Made by a program: the position numbers and the translations under genes | In this document: positions 47,016-57,796 of the stretch, piece by piece | How the letters are laid out: every line of letters starts with the position of its first letter | Numbering within the stretch: position 1 is the stretch's first letter | Notes under the pieces: generated by a model | What the model was told of the DNA's origin: nothing | The model's database searches: none | Seen by the model: only the letters and a program-made list of their open reading frames with translations | NCBI GenBank assembly: GCA_030522415.1 | Contig: CM060121.1 | Location: 8,220,976 to 8,284,975 of the forward strand | Length of the DNA stretch: 64,000 nucleotides | Direction of reading: 5' to 3' | DNA from: Channallabes apus | Lineage: Eukaryota; Chordata; Actinopteri; Siluriformes; Clariidae

Positions 47016-48885
47016 TATTCATGTGGATGTTCCACCAACTAGAAAATGTTTAAAAAGCACAACTTGTCATTTATTAAATGAATGGTATAAAACACTTTTG
47101 GATGTGTAGCCAACTTCTGCAAGGTAACACTAACTCCACATTACATTGTTGATTATAACCCTATAACAGCATGAGTGTTTTATTCCTTACAATATTGCAC
47201 ACGAAACTTGAGGCGTGAAAGAACTTACAGTAGATGACACACCAGTTGCGTCCTTGAACTCCTCAGAACCTTAGTATGTATTTCTCAGCCTCATTTGCAG
47301 AATCCCTGACAACAAAACAGCCTGAATTTATATAACGTTCAATCCAAGCAGTTCCCCCCTGCTTTATCCTTGACATTGGTCAAGGCCTGTGCTTGGATGT
47401 GAAGTTTTTTGCAAAGAACCTTTCGCTATGGATTTTAATCCTTTCGGAGGACAGTCCCTGTATAGAATGACCATGACCAGAATAATGAGCTTACGGAAGA
47501 TGAATGAATGTGCTGCCTTTGGCCTGTTTTTACAATGTGTGCTTTCAGCAGTCTTTAAAAATGATTACTACCCAATTAGTATTACTTGTTACACAATATG
47601 AAATGATTACAATAAAATCTTGGCTGAATTTTATCTCACACTGAGCGAAGACTTCATGTCAAATTATACAATGAAGATTATAGAACAATAGACCTGTCTT
47701 TATGACATTCTGCAAAATGTACTAATCAGTGCAATTTGGGAAAAACAGAGTCATTTAACCAGAGACATTCTTTCTGAGGTAATAATGATATTTTTTCTGT
47801 CCATTAACAAGTTTTGTTTTCATTTCGTCTTTGTTACTAACTACTACCGTATTCGTAACAAGCATCCATGTCATCCTATATGCTGCCTTTAAATGAATGC
47901 TGAACTTTTAAATTAACGATGTATGACACTGCCAGAACTCTTCTGTCACCAGCTGCCTTTGGTCACATGGCACTAAATCGGTCATCAGCCCACCACATTA
48001 CAGGTTTAAGCCTGACATCCTGTACTCGCAACCAAAGACATCTTTTATGACGTGAAAAAACAATTACAGTCAAAAACAATCCTGTGCAATTTATGCCAAT
48101 TAATTAATTCATGTTAATTATAAGATTTCATTGGCAGTTATGTTAAATATTTACCACTCCCACTCTTGACCTTGTGAGCGTTTTTACCATCTGACTAGAG
48201 AAAGGATGTCGACCAGGACGTGTTAAAAACAGTATTGAGACTCATCGAGAGTTGCGGAGAGACTGGAAAACACAATCACTACGTCAGCAGCTGTGTGAAT
48301 CATACATGTGTGAGACAGAAAGAGCCAGACAGAAAGACACAAACAGAGAGACTGTGGGCATTTCAACAATTAGAATAAGCTCCAGACCGGACACAGAGTA
48401 AAATTAATATTGCACTCATTATCTTTAGCATGTAAGGCCTTCTGAACTAACAGGTCACGTATGCCTGCGTCCCATTTCACCACGTCTGTTAGTCGGATTA
48501 ATGATGAAACCACTGATCCCTTTTTGGTTGGAGGGAGGAGGGGGTCATACCGGTTTGCACAAATCCCACGTGATGTCACACAGCAGTTTCTCGTTTTAGT
48601 TATGTATAAGAGTCTTAGTCCTTAGGGACGAGTTCCACTTCCTGGGTTCTCATTAAGATCTTTCAAACAGGTAATTGAATGGTCTATTAAGGGCAATTAG
48701 CGTCCATTTTAAATTTACATACACAGCAAAATCCGCAGAATTAACACCTACGGTGATGAATTCGTTCTGGTTGCAGTGCTGAATTACCTTTTTCACTGGT
48801 GCATTACATTTACAATAAAGTCACTGTCACATTGTAGGTTTAGTGCTTACAGGGACAACATTTACATAAACATATTTATTGTTGA

Positions 48886-48956
48886 GCATAAATAAATAAA
48901 TAAAATAATAAATAAATAAAATAATAAATAAATAAAATAATAAATAAATAAATTTG
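48886..48956. repeat. AT-rich tandem repeat (aaataaataaaataat)
   Basis: Three to four copies of a 19-bp unit plus simple AAAT repeats. Confidence 0.9.
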
Positions 48957-49660
48957 TTCTTAACATTCTAAAATAATGTCCACCACGCAAAGTTAGTTCC
49001 TTTTTAGCATTAAGGCTTCTGCAGACAAGATGCCTGATTTCATTTTCCCTTTCAACATAAAATTAACTCCTGCACCTTAAACAATAGAATACAGGGTGTC
49101 GATTTAAGGTGCCGAATTAATGAACTCCTATGGAATAAAAATTTGCCATTTTTGAATACATTATGTAGGTGTTGAAATTACCACCTACAGTGTCTCTATG
49201 ACATTTATACCCTTTAACCATTCTCGTTATAATGAACAATAACTTTTGGTTTTAACATTAATTTAACAGGTGGTGTTAAATAAGCACCTACAAAAGTTTT
49301 TTGTTCTGTAGTTTTGACAAAAGACTTTAAATAGATTCTGCATATGATTAACACCTGCAGAGTTAACCTGATCCTTACAGCTTACTGCTGAATTTACATT
49401 TGCTGTGTTAAATTAACCTCCGAATGCACAGCTGGCACTCAGATGCAGATGCTGGATAGACATTGTATAAGAGATTAAGCATTCTACAATCTGTGAAACA
49501 ATAATTAAAATAATAAAAATAATAAGCAATAATAACAGATCATACTTATACAGTAAATGTGCTTTACATAGTGTACAGTATAATTCCATGACCTGTAAAT
49601 TAACTCTTTATTATATATATACTAATTTACGTGACTAATTATAACATTAATTTGATCATT

Positions 49661-49666
49661 TTTATT
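49661..49666 (-). terminator. Candidate polyadenylation signal for drd5
   Basis: Minus-strand AATAAA about 210 nt downstream of the drd5 stop; other AATAAA copies exist in this AT-rich stretch. Confidence 0.3.
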
Positions 49667-49691
49667 CACATTAAGGGTGTGTAAAAGCAAC

Positions 49692-49694
<3 letters not shown>

Positions 49695-49731
<37 letters not shown>
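49695..49731. repeat. (AAT)n microsatellite
   Basis: About 12 uninterrupted AAT/ATA units. Confidence 0.95.
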
Positions 49732-49872
49732 GTGCGTATGAATTATTTTGAGTACAAAAAGCTGAAAATGCAACACTTTCACATGTAACAGATGGACATT
49801 AAAGGTGTGAATTCTGCTTGGTGCCGGATTTTGCTGTGTATTTAAACTCGCTCCTACTTGTTGCGCGGGACT

Positions 49873-51234
49873 TCAGCGGATTCCGTTCCTGCTGAAAGGC
49901 GTGAGTGTGCCCAGGCTGATTTCCGCCGAGTCCGTGACCGCGACGTCTTCCTCCTCTTCCTCGCGGCGCGAGAGCTGCGAGATTCGGTCGAAGGTGTCCT
50001 CGTGGTCCGTGCACTCCACCACGTTGGGGATGATGTTCACGTACGTGTCGGCGATCTCCTTGTGCACCAGCGTGTCGTGGTTGTACGACACGAACTCGTT
50101 GCTGATGTTCACGGTCTCCACCGGCGTGCTCGCGCACAGGCGCCGGCATCCCAACAGGCTCGCGAAGGCTCTGCGGAACTCGGCGTTGAACGCGTAGATC
50201 ACCGGGTTGAGCGAGGAGTTCGTCCAGCCGAACCACACGAACACGTCGAAGGTGGTCTCGCTGACGCACGGCAGGCCCGCGCGCCGGTCAGCGCTGCTCT
50301 CGCGGCGCCTCGAGCAGAACGGCACCATGCAGTTGAGGATGAAGAACGGAAGCCAGCAGCACACGAACACGCCCATGATCACGGACAGGGTCTTGAGCAC
50401 TTTGGTCTCGCGGTTGATGGAGGTTTTCAGCGTGCTGTGCTGCTGCTGCTGCTGCTGCTGGCACACGAGCGCGCGGCTGTCGCTCCTGCAGCTCTGCGCG
50501 TGTTCCGCGGCGCGCTCCAGAGACGCGATTCTGCCTATCTGCATCTGCGCGATGCGGTAGATGCGAGTGTAGGTCACGATCATGATCGCTACGGGGATGT
50601 AGAAGCTCACGAGCGACGAGGAGATGGCGTACTCCCGGTTTAAACTCGAGTCGCAGTTGTTTTGCTCCGCGTCCGTGAGAGCGCGCGCTGTGGTGCCGGT
50701 GCCGTTAAACCCTCGCAGGATTTCAGCCCCGGTGCTGGCTTTGTGCCAGTTCAGCTGTATCGGTATGAACGAGATGAGCACGGACAGGGTCCACGTGACG
50801 CCGATCATGACAAACGCGGCGCGCTGGGTCATCTTGCGCTCGTATCGGAACGGGCTGGAGATGGCCCAGTACCTGTCCACGCTGATCACGCACAGGTTGA
50901 GGATGGACGCCGTGGAGCACATGATGTCAAACGTGACCCAGATGTCACAGAACGCGCCGAACGGCCAAAACCCCGCGACTTCCGCCACGGCTTTCCACGG
51001 CATCACGAGCACGGCCACGAGGAGGTCGGACACCGCGAGAGACACGATGAACGTGTTGGTGACCTTGGAGCGCAGGTGGCGGAAGCGCAGCACGGCCGCG
51101 CACACCAGCACGTTGCCGAAGAGCGTGCATAGCACGAGCGCGGAGAGCGCGCACCCGGTCAGCACGCGCAGCGCCAGATCGCGGCGGGCGTCGTCGCCGT
51201 TTTCCTCCTCCTCCGGCTCGCTGCGGTTCCGCAT
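49873..51234 (-). CDS. drd5: Dopamine receptor D5 (D1B), single-exon Gs-coupled GPCR
   Basis: 453 residues starting at the ATG at 51234-51232 (an A at -3; the in-frame GTG six bases upstream is not a eukaryotic start). Seven membrane segments lie at roughly 24-48, 60-84, 97-119, 138-160, 202-226, 281-304 and 327-349. Key residues: Asp103 (amine binding), DRY 120-122, Cys96-Cys194 bridge, TM5 serines at 205-210, CWLP 293-296, NPxxY 343-347, C-tail cysteines 363/367, N-glycosylation sites Asn3 and Asn177. D5 rather than D1: '[14 protein letters not shown]', '[12 protein letters not shown]' and '[11 protein letters not shown]' are D5-type. The receptor senses dopamine at the plasma membrane and raises cAMP. 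Unusual: seven glutamines (259-265) in the third intracellular loop and acidic runs near both ends. Intronless, as in the D1 class. Fish a/b paralogue not decided. Confidence 0.95.
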   Translation of the reverse strand: MRNRSEPEEEENGDDARRDLALRVLTGCALSALVLCTLFGNVLVCAAVLRFRHLRSKVTNTFIVSLAVSDLLVAVLVMPWKAVAEVAGFWPFGAFCDIWVTFDIMCSTASILNLCVISVDRYWAISSPFRYERKMTQRAAFVMIGVTWTLSVLISFIPIQLNWHKASTGAEILRGFNGTGTTARALTDAEQNNCDSSLNREYAISSSLVSFYIPVAIMIVTYTRIYRIAQMQIGRIASLERAAEHAQSCRSDSRALVCQQQQQQQHSTLKTSINRETKVLKTLSVIMGVFVCCWLPFFILNCMVPFCSRRRESSADRRAGLPCVSETTFDVFVWFGWTNSSLNPVIYAFNAEFRRAFASLLGCRRLCASTPVETVNISNEFVSYNHDTLVHKEIADTYVNIIPNVVECTDHEDTFDRISQLSRREEEEEDVAVTDSAEISLGTLTPFSRNGIR

Positions 51235-51370
51235 GCTCACGGCGGACGGTGGTGTCAGGTGCGCGCGTGAAGCGGCCGCGGTGACGGCAGCGCATCCGTT
51301 CCGCTACCGGAGAGCAGCACGCACGCGTGAGGCACGGCGGCGGAACGTGCCATACTGAAGTTTAAAGGGG
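49880..51370. other. CpG-rich block over drd5
   Basis: The receptor exon and about 130 bp upstream are GC-rich with dense CpGs, in sharp contrast with AT-rich flanks. A CpG island over the start of the gene is usual for vertebrate D1-class receptors; promoter activity is inferred. Confidence 0.7.
50440..50460 (-). repeat. (CAG)7 inside drd5
   Basis: Seven pure CAG codons (plus strand ctg x7) encode Gln259-265. A pure trinucleotide run is prone to length change and is likely polymorphic. Confidence 0.95.
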
Positions 51371-51498
51371 GGAAAAAAACCCGGTTTAAGTGGTCTTAAG
51401 GAGTCACGACATTGTTTAATTTTACTTCAGTTCAAGGGATAGAAAGAGTTTCCGTGACACCTCAGAGCTCTGAGCGCGCAAACTGAGAATCAGATCCG

Positions 51499-51500
<2 letters not shown>

Positions 51501-51532
<32 letters not shown>
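51501..51532. repeat. (AG)n microsatellite upstream of drd5
   Basis: About 16 AG units, roughly 270 bp upstream of the start codon on the drd5 sense strand as (CT)n. Confidence 0.95.
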
Positions 51533-51536
<4 letters not shown>

Positions 51537-51855
51537 GGGCAGAAAAACGAGAGAAATGCTTAAAATAGAGAGTGAGGTAGGGGAAAGGGGTTGGAAGAGA
51601 AGAGAGAGAGAGAGACCGAAAGAGAGCGAGGGAATGAGTGGTGTGAAGGAGTGCATATAGGGGAGAGAGTTAAATATGCCTGATTAAATATGTATTTGAG
51701 AGTTAAATATGTCCTGAAAACCAGCTTTTGATAGAAAAATATATATATTTTAAATATCTAAGAAATTTCTGTTGAACAAACAGTGCCTGGCAAGAACAAA
51801 ATACACACAAAGGACAGAAAGATATAGGAAGAAAAGATGAGAACATTTATATAGT

Positions 51856-51861
<6 letters not shown>

Positions 51862-51910
<49 letters not shown>
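51862..51910. repeat. (AT)n microsatellite
   Basis: About 24 AT units, followed by a short inverted pair around 'gacaaacgtttgtc' (51914-51927). Confidence 0.95.
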
Positions 51911-51913
<3 letters not shown>

Positions 51914-52504
51914 GACAAACGTTTGTCATTATATATATATTTGTCTGTACATTGGTCAGACCAGAAACAAGTGTCAGAAAAAAATCCATATGTCTGTCTG
52001 CCCCGTCAGATTTTGTCAAAGCATCATACAAAACTGGCTCCACAGAATTTAATGAAACGTAAGGCTTACCAGTACTTTGACATTTGCCTGAAATTACACC
52101 TGTGCCACAAATGAAATCACAAAAGTTGAGAAGATGTGATGTTATGAGCAGTTATTTGCCAGATTATAAACTGACAGCATAGGGCACATGCATCAAACTG
52201 TAGGCGCATCTTAAATCAACTGCTGGACAGATTTTTATTAAAATTTGCAGTATTTTATATATTTGGCGGAAATTTAATCTGCACCATAAGTGAAAACTGA
52301 ATGTTGAGTAAAGGCGATTTTATGAACAGTTAGGTGCTTGATTTAATAATCAGCTTTAAAATAAACTACTTATTAGTTACTTGCCCAAACACCTGCACCA
52401 ATAGATATTAATTGAAAAGATTTCTCATCTGTGACTTACTCTCTGATTACTGAACAGGGAGTGTATTTGGCTGACCATGAAAGAAGAACAACTTGGCTTA
52501 AACA

Positions 52505-52974
52505 CAGTGGTGTCAAAAGTATTCACATTCATTACTTGAGTAGAAGTATAGATACTAGGGTTCAAAAATACTTCTTTAGAAGTTGAAGTATCAACCCAAG
52601 CTTTTTACTTAAGTAAAAGTTTTAAAGTACTGGTTTCAAAACTACTTAAAGTATAAAAGTAAAAGTACCGTGAGGAGCGACAAAAGCATTAAGGTCTCGA
52701 TTTCTGATCATGCGACGGGGTGGGGGGGTGCGTTGTGCGCGTTCTTATCATGCGACCGGGGGAGGGGGGGGTTGCGCGCTCTGATCATAAAAATAGAGTA
52801 ATGAGGCTATTTTTAAAATGTAAGGAGTAGAAAGTACAGATAATTGCTTAAAAATGTAAGGAGTAGAAGTAAAAAGTTGGCTGAAAAATAATTACTCCAG
52901 TAAAGTATAGATACCGAAAATTTCTACTTAAGTAAGGTAACGAAGTATTTGTACTTCGTTACTTGACACCTCTG
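52505..52974. mobile_element. hAT-type MITE with perfect 8-bp target duplication
   Basis: Ends cagtggtgtcaaaagt and its inverse (...acttgacacctctg), with extended inverted similarity ('attacttgagtagaagtatagata' against 'tatagataccga..ttctacttaagtaa'). Flanked by cttaaaca at 52497-52504 and 52975-52982, a perfect 8-bp duplication. 470 bp, non-coding. Confidence 0.93.
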
Positions 52975-52982
52975 CTTAAACA

Positions 52983-54009
52983 TAAGATACCCAACCTTGC
53001 TAAATTTAATTTCTTTGTATTAATAAGTTAGGCAGAGAGTTCTGCTAAGAAACATTATTATAAAATAATAATATCACTTCTTACATTAAAGCTGATAAGC
53101 TTTAACCTTTTACTGTAACTATTTCGAAAAACTCTTTTCCCATCTACAATGGGTACTTACACTATTTATTTTTAAATAAGATTATATCAGAGTTATCATT
53201 GCCCCTGTTTTAGAATTTTGCAAAATTCACGTACAGTATAATGTATTATGAGCCTTTAGAAAACTCTACAGAGTGAAGAACATGTGAGCGTACCTAACCC
53301 AGAATCGCCTCACATCCTCCAGGGGCTTGGACTCTACTCTTCAGTTCAGACACACAGGGTTTATGTCAGGGGATTGCAATGGACATGTCAAAAGCTTGAT
53401 TGAAGCTGTGGATTTTTATGTATGTTTTGTCCTGCTGGACAAAGCAACCACATCCATTTTTGCCCACTCTTGCCAGAGTCAGACAGGTTTTCATTTTATT
53501 TAAAATTTGCAAACAGAGTCCATTGTGCCATATCCAAGCAATAAGGGGCTTCAGTTATCATTCTTTTAGTAAAGTTATATGTAAATGTTTGCCTAAGCTA
53601 AAAAATAATCTTTCTCTCTCTACACAATATGCATAATTTTTATGTTTTATGAATGACAATCAGGCATATATTGCCAAGCATGCAAGGTGACAAGAAAAGG
53701 AGCATGCTGAATGACAAGAAAATAGTTTCTTATAGGAAGAAAATGATGTTATGATTTCTTTCAGCTGGTCTTTTTGTGTGGCAAAATAATTGTACTACAC
53801 ACATATTTGGTAGAAGAAGACCCCAGGAATTTGAAGCACAATATTGAAATTATTTTGAGTTTCCTGATATCAACACAAAGTCAAACTTATGCATAAATGT
53901 AAAAAATATATATTTGCATACGCCCACTTAGATTAATAATTAATAATGGTCCTGTATAAAATATACACAAGTCGGCAATATCACTTGGAGCCGTTTTTAT
54001 CACTTAAGC
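52983..54009. other. No gene recognised
   Basis: AT-rich between the hAT MITE and a Tc1 remnant; 53280-53460 may be the first part of that remnant but is not clear. Confidence 0.45.
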
Positions 54010-54720
54010 AATTCTACATACTGTAGGTACAAGCTATTGGGAGGTGTAGCCACTTTGCCAAGGTCTAGAAAAAGACCTAAACTGTCACCCTTAGCTGAGA
54101 GAAAGTTTGTCCGGTGGTGAGGAACAACCCAGGAACCACCAAGGCAGAGGCCTGCTATGAACTGGAATCTGCTAGTACACCAGTGTCAGTGTCAATAGTC
54201 AAGTGAGTTTTATATCACCATGGAGAGAAAGCCTACTGTCCAAGAAAGATACTTCTGCTCCAAAAAGACCTTCAAGTTTGTCTAAAGTTTGCAGCTGATG
54301 ACATGGACGAAGAAAAGGCCTGGTCTGGGAATGGTTTGACCAGAGATACATAAGACTGCAAAAATATGGTATCAGCTGTCAAGCATGGTTGGAGTGGCAT
54401 CATGCTTCTGGCGTTGTTTAGCTGCTGGCAGATCTGGTGCATTACACAAAGAGGATGCAATAATGAAGAAGGAGGACATTCTTCAGCATAGCCTCAAGTC
54501 ATCAGGAGCAACAGGACAATGACTCCAAACATACATCAAGGCAGGTTGTGGCAACCCTATCAAGGATTGGTAGACTATGCTTAGAAGTCAAGTTCATGCC
54601 AAGAAACCACCAACACTGGCAATTATGGCAAAAAGAGGGGTCAAATGTCCAACCAGAACTCAACCAAAGCATCTGCTAAAGGTAAACATGCTAAGGAGTA
54701 TTTAACTAAATATTAGGCTT
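54010..54720 (+). pseudogene. Tc1/mariner-superfamily transposase remnant
   Basis: Nucleotide blocks follow a common fish Tc1-type transposase: 'aggaaccaccaaggcagaggcctgctatgaactgg', 'caccagtgtcagtgtcaatagtcaagtgagttttatatcaccatgg', 'gcagctgatgacatggacgaagaaaa', 'tcaagcatggttggagtggcatcatgcttctgg', 'aggacaatgactccaaacatacatcaa'. Together they span the DNA-binding and catalytic domains. Stops and indels break the frame. Confidence 0.78.
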
Positions 54721-55077
54721 GTTGGATGTATAATTGCATGCCCAACAATAATCCTTGGAGAAATGTCCTTCTCTGTAGCTTCCTCAGAAAACACTTGCAC
54801 ACTTCTGTAGGCAGGTCCATAACCATGTTCATTTTTGTCCATATCCCACTTTCCCACACTGACCAATGACTTTGGAGCTCTCCATGCCTTCCTGCATGAA
54901 CATGGTCGTCTGCGGAGACTCTCTGCCACACATTCACCCCTTCATTTTCTAGGTCGCCAAGCGTCAGGGTGCTTGAGTAGATTGAATTTCATTCCTCTGT
55001 TCACTGAAGCATAAAGATAACATTGGCTCTCAAATTCATGTTAATCAGTGTTGCATAGAAAGGATACTGCAGTGATT

Positions 55078-55104
55078 ACACACACACACACACACACACA
55101 CACA
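55078..55104. repeat. (CA)n microsatellite
   Basis: About 13 CA units. Confidence 0.95.
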
Positions 55105-55618
55105 TGAAGGTTCATTGATCAAATAGGCAAGGTCACACAACACAACAGAATGAAAGCACAAAAAAGCCATTGTGGTCCTTAACAACAGCATATTAACAAG
55201 ATGAAAGACTGTTATACTTTGAGGCAGAATAGAAATGAGCCCGAAGATAATTGGTTTAAATCGTAGAATAAGCATGACATCAGCAAAAAAAAAAAATTCT
55301 TCGTCAATTATGTTTTTTGGCCCAGATATAAAGTATTAAATTAGTCTTAGCAGTGACAGATTAAACATGTAACAGAAAATCAAATCAGGAAGAAAAACTT
55401 TCTATCTGTCCAGTCAAGACCTTAAGCACATGGTGCACTCTAGTGGCCATGGTAATAACTTGGGCATGCAGTTACCACAGTGCTAAACTGGAGGATTCCG
55501 TTTTCATAATTTTATTAACAGTAAATAAGAAATCACAGACATGAATCATTTGAGATTCTGAATTTTTACTCTTTACCAATTTCCAATGATCTGGTGTGAA
55601 AACATCATTCATGAACAT

Positions 55619-55624
55619 TTTATT
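55619..55624 (-). terminator. Candidate polyadenylation signal of the zinc-finger gene
   Basis: AATAAA on the minus strand, about 60 nt after the stop codon at 55684-55686. Confidence 0.4.
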
Positions 55625-55683
55625 CATCTTTAAGAACCGGTGGTGGGAAAAACGGAGACGACTTTTAGACTCTGGCCGTGTTC

Positions 55684-56198
55684 TCATTGCGAGTCCCAGC
55701 TGAAGGACGAGTCAGAGTGGAGGGCGGGCTTTAGAGGATGGGGCAGAGCCTTCAAGTTCAAAGTAAGGGGCTTGGATATAAAATGATGTGGAACGCTAGA
55801 GCGCAGATCTGGGAGAGACGATGAAGAAGAAGAAGAAGAAGAAGAAGAAGATTGGGGGGAGAAGAATGAAGTGGAGGCATCGTCATGAGGGGCCAGAGGT
55901 TGTCTGGAAGTTTCCAGAGGAGGCGGAGCAGAGGAGGGATGAGGAAGAGCACAGAGTTCAGTCTGATTGTGGGAATGTGGAGAGTGTGGTGACTGAGTGG
56001 GTGAGGTTACGGTGTGTGTAGGATCTGTGTCCGTGGAGGCCGCAGTGTGTGTTTGGGCGTTGCAATGGGAGTTTCGGTGACGGCGTAGCACCGCGGTGCG
56101 CGTAAAACTTTTCCCACAGGTTTCACAGACGTATGGACGCTCACCTGTGTGTGAACGCACGTGCCGCTGGAGGTCACCTGAGCCGGCGAAGCGTTTAC
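55684..56198 (-). CDS. zbtb49: C2H2 zinc-finger gene, last coding exon (probably zbtb49)
   Basis: The exon starts after a clear acceptor (pyrimidine-rich, ..ttgtttttag) with two bases that complete a Gly codon. It finishes one finger ('[16 protein letters not shown]'), encodes the linker 'TGERPY' and a last full finger ('[22 protein letters not shown]'), and then has a tail of about 120 residues rich in Ser, Pro and His with a run of 12-13 serines (55826-55852 codes it as TTC/TCT-type triplets), ending 'DSQ' at 55684. C2H2 arrays bind DNA; ZBTB49 is a BTB-domain transcription factor acting in the nucleus. The name rests on the finger wording ('GSGDL.RHVR.H', 'FTR.AVLRRH') and on linkage to drd5 as in human 4p16, both from memory. 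The ATG at 56241 is intronic and not a start. Confidence 0.85.
55826..55852. repeat. (GAA)n microsatellite coding for polyserine
   Basis: Nine GAA/AAG triplets on the plus strand; on the coding strand they form the serine run in the zinc-finger protein tail. Likely length-variable. Confidence 0.9.
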
Positions 56199-57176
56199 CT
56201 AAAAACAAGAAAGGGGTAAGGTTAAAGAGGTACACATTCACACTTTTAAAATAAATTCACACTAATAAATAAATTGAATTGAAAGTCTATATTTCAACAC
56301 GTTGTCAGTAATGTTGATACTAATTACAATTAAAAAAAAAACAGATTCAGTTACTGTATGTATCGTGATTCTTTTGTATGGCGATTCATGTATCGCAACA
56401 CTGACTACAAAATCGTTTTGTTTTTTTAAATACATTTTTACTTTATATATGCTTCCAGTTGAGGTGGTAAAATGTTGCACTGCCTCTCTAATCCTACAGG
56501 TCTCATCTATCTACACATTGGCAGTCTGCACAGCGTCAAGTTTTTTTAGAATTGTCACACAATCTGAGAAAAAAAAAAGGTAATATGGAATTGGGATACA
56601 GTGAATCCCCGCCTAATGAACAAGTTCTTTTCCGGGAGCATGTTCGTAAATCGGATTCGTTCAAAAGTCATGCAAAGTGAATCTTATACATCGTTAACAC
56701 AATTATACAATATAAAGCAAGAAAAAAAAACAACGCAAATTTGGTGTTTTGGTTCGGCACAATACCTTCATAATAAGGGGAATCCCGGTACCGTAGAGGG
56801 GTCAGCTGACCAGATTTACAGGGAACTGGAAATGTCGGGGTATGACAATGCTACATGGTGTTTACTGCGCGCTTTTCCGAAATTAGGATTATTTACCATC
56901 GGGACAGCTTTACAGAACCATTTTATCTACAAATGTTTGTAGATTCGAGGTCCGACTTACTATATTTCTAAAAACGTGATACTTACAGAATCCGAATACA
57001 AATCGAATCGGCACCTGAGTATCATAATAATATCGTAACACGAGGCCCCTGGTGATTCCCATCCCTAATGGTTTGGGTTAGTGATAATGCAGGATCAGTG
57101 TGGCTCTAAGGACATCATTCCTCCTATTGTAAAGATAGATAAATGACTGCTGTGTGTGTTTGTGCGTGCGACTCAC
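56199..57176 (-). other. zbtb49: Intron of the zinc-finger gene, with inserted repeats
   Basis: 978 bp, GT-AG: donor GTGAGT at 57176-57171, acceptor AG at 56200-56199; phase 1, splitting a Gly codon directly after a finger's C-x2-C. Contains a hAT-like dispersed repeat (about 56330-56590 and 56975-57070; a related copy is at 58470-58810), itself interrupted by a MITE at 56599-56960. Confidence 0.85.
56599..56960. mobile_element. MITE inside the zinc-finger gene intron
   Basis: Left end cagtgaatccccgcctaatgaacaag after TA (56597-56598); right end is a diverged inverse (…gattcgaggtccgacttac) before TA (56961-56962). No transposase; the 113-codon plus frame across it is not a gene. Ends are imperfect, so superfamily is uncertain. 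Confidence 0.6.
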
Positions 57177-57338
57177 CGCAGGTCTGGCAGCAGTACGGTT
57201 TCTCTCCGGTGTGTCTCATTGTGTGTTTGATTAGTTTTCTCTGCATGTTGAATGACTTGCCACACTGATCGCAGATAAATTCTTTCTCTGAACTGTGAGT
57301 CTTCTTGTGCTCCTTCAGATTACTGAGGTTGCCAAAAC
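57177..57338 (-). CDS. zbtb49: C2H2 zinc-finger gene, penultimate recognised exon (probably zbtb49)
   Basis: The exon is bounded by acceptor ..tgtgtgtag (57339-57340) and donor GTGAGT (57176-57171), both phase 1, so it can be skipped without a frameshift. It encodes the second half of one finger ('FGNLSNLKEHKKTH'), a full finger ('CDQCGKSFNMQRKLIKHTMRH' with linker 'TGEKPY'), and the first half of the next ('CCQTCG'), which is completed by the exon at 55684-56198. The 'GNLSNLKEHKKTH' and 'FNMQRKL.KH' wording is what I recall of ZBTB49. Earlier exons with the BTB domain and other fingers were not found up to 64000, so the gene extends past the right edge or has unrecognised exons. A (CA)n-type tract sits beside the acceptor. 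Confidence 0.85.
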
Positions 57339-57796
57339 CTACACACAAACACACACACATACACACACTTTTAGTTGTTTTCTTGGAACCTCCTATTCCA
57401 TAGAGGAGCTGATGCAATCACAATACTTGTTTTTATTTCAGAAGAAAAAAAATGGAGCTAGTAAGGGAATCCTGATACAGTGATTATCAGTAGACGTGCC
57501 TGAGCATGCTGTGTAGTTTTGGTCAGAGGCAAGTGGGACCCTACTACTGTACAATATCTCAGTCGATAAAATCGAAAGGTTGTGATATTTCTTCCTTCTG
57601 TTTATCCTGTTGAAATAAATGCAATAAACTCCTGAATTCTGAGCCCTTATTTAACAAAGGCACATTTCTATTTTGCACTTTTTCAACGGGGAACCTTCGC
57701 AGCAAAGCCAAAAGTAAAAAAAGTTTTTCATTTCTTTCTTTTAGTGTTAGCCTGACCCCTAACCAAAATGATATAGTATAGACATAACAGCACATT
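57339..57796 (-). other. Intronic sequence of the zinc-finger gene
   Basis: No coding similarity; the small minus frame at 57559-57900 overlaps the SINE and is not a gene. Confidence 0.5.

Larger units (their letters stand above)
47016..49872. other. Downstream flank of drd5, no other gene recognised
   Basis: Unique-looking AT-rich sequence. Microsatellites at 48886-48956 (AAATAAAT/AAAATAAT units) and 49695-49731 (AAT)n. A possible AATAAA for drd5 is at 49666-49661 on the minus strand, about 210 nt past the stop. Confidence 0.5.
51235..52504. other. Upstream flank of drd5 with microsatellites
   Basis: Should hold the drd5 5' UTR and promoter. Contains (AG)n at about 51501-51532 with further purine-rich sequence to 51625, and (AT)n at 51862-51910. 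No TATA box is convincing. Confidence 0.5.
54721..55683. other. Intergenic between the Tc1 remnant and the zinc-finger gene
   Basis: Two overlapping minus frames at 54702-54937 have no recognised domain. A (CA)n run lies at 55078-55104. The 3' UTR of the zinc-finger gene should lie at the right end, with AATAAA candidates at 55624-55619 and near 55512-55507 (minus). Confidence 0.5.

Noticed and set aside
49858..50643. A 261-codon plus-strand frame opposite drd5, and other frames in 49.8-51.4 kb
   Set aside because: Antisense shadows caused by the high GC content of the receptor exon.
51238..51240. A start of drd5 at the GTG six bases upstream
   Set aside because: Vertebrate receptors start at ATG; the ATG at 51234 has an A at -3 and is the first in frame.
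56199..56241. The ATG at 56241 as the start of a separate zinc-finger protein
   Set aside because: It lies in the intron; the frame downstream begins mid-finger right after a canonical splice acceptor, and the phase matches the donor at 57176.
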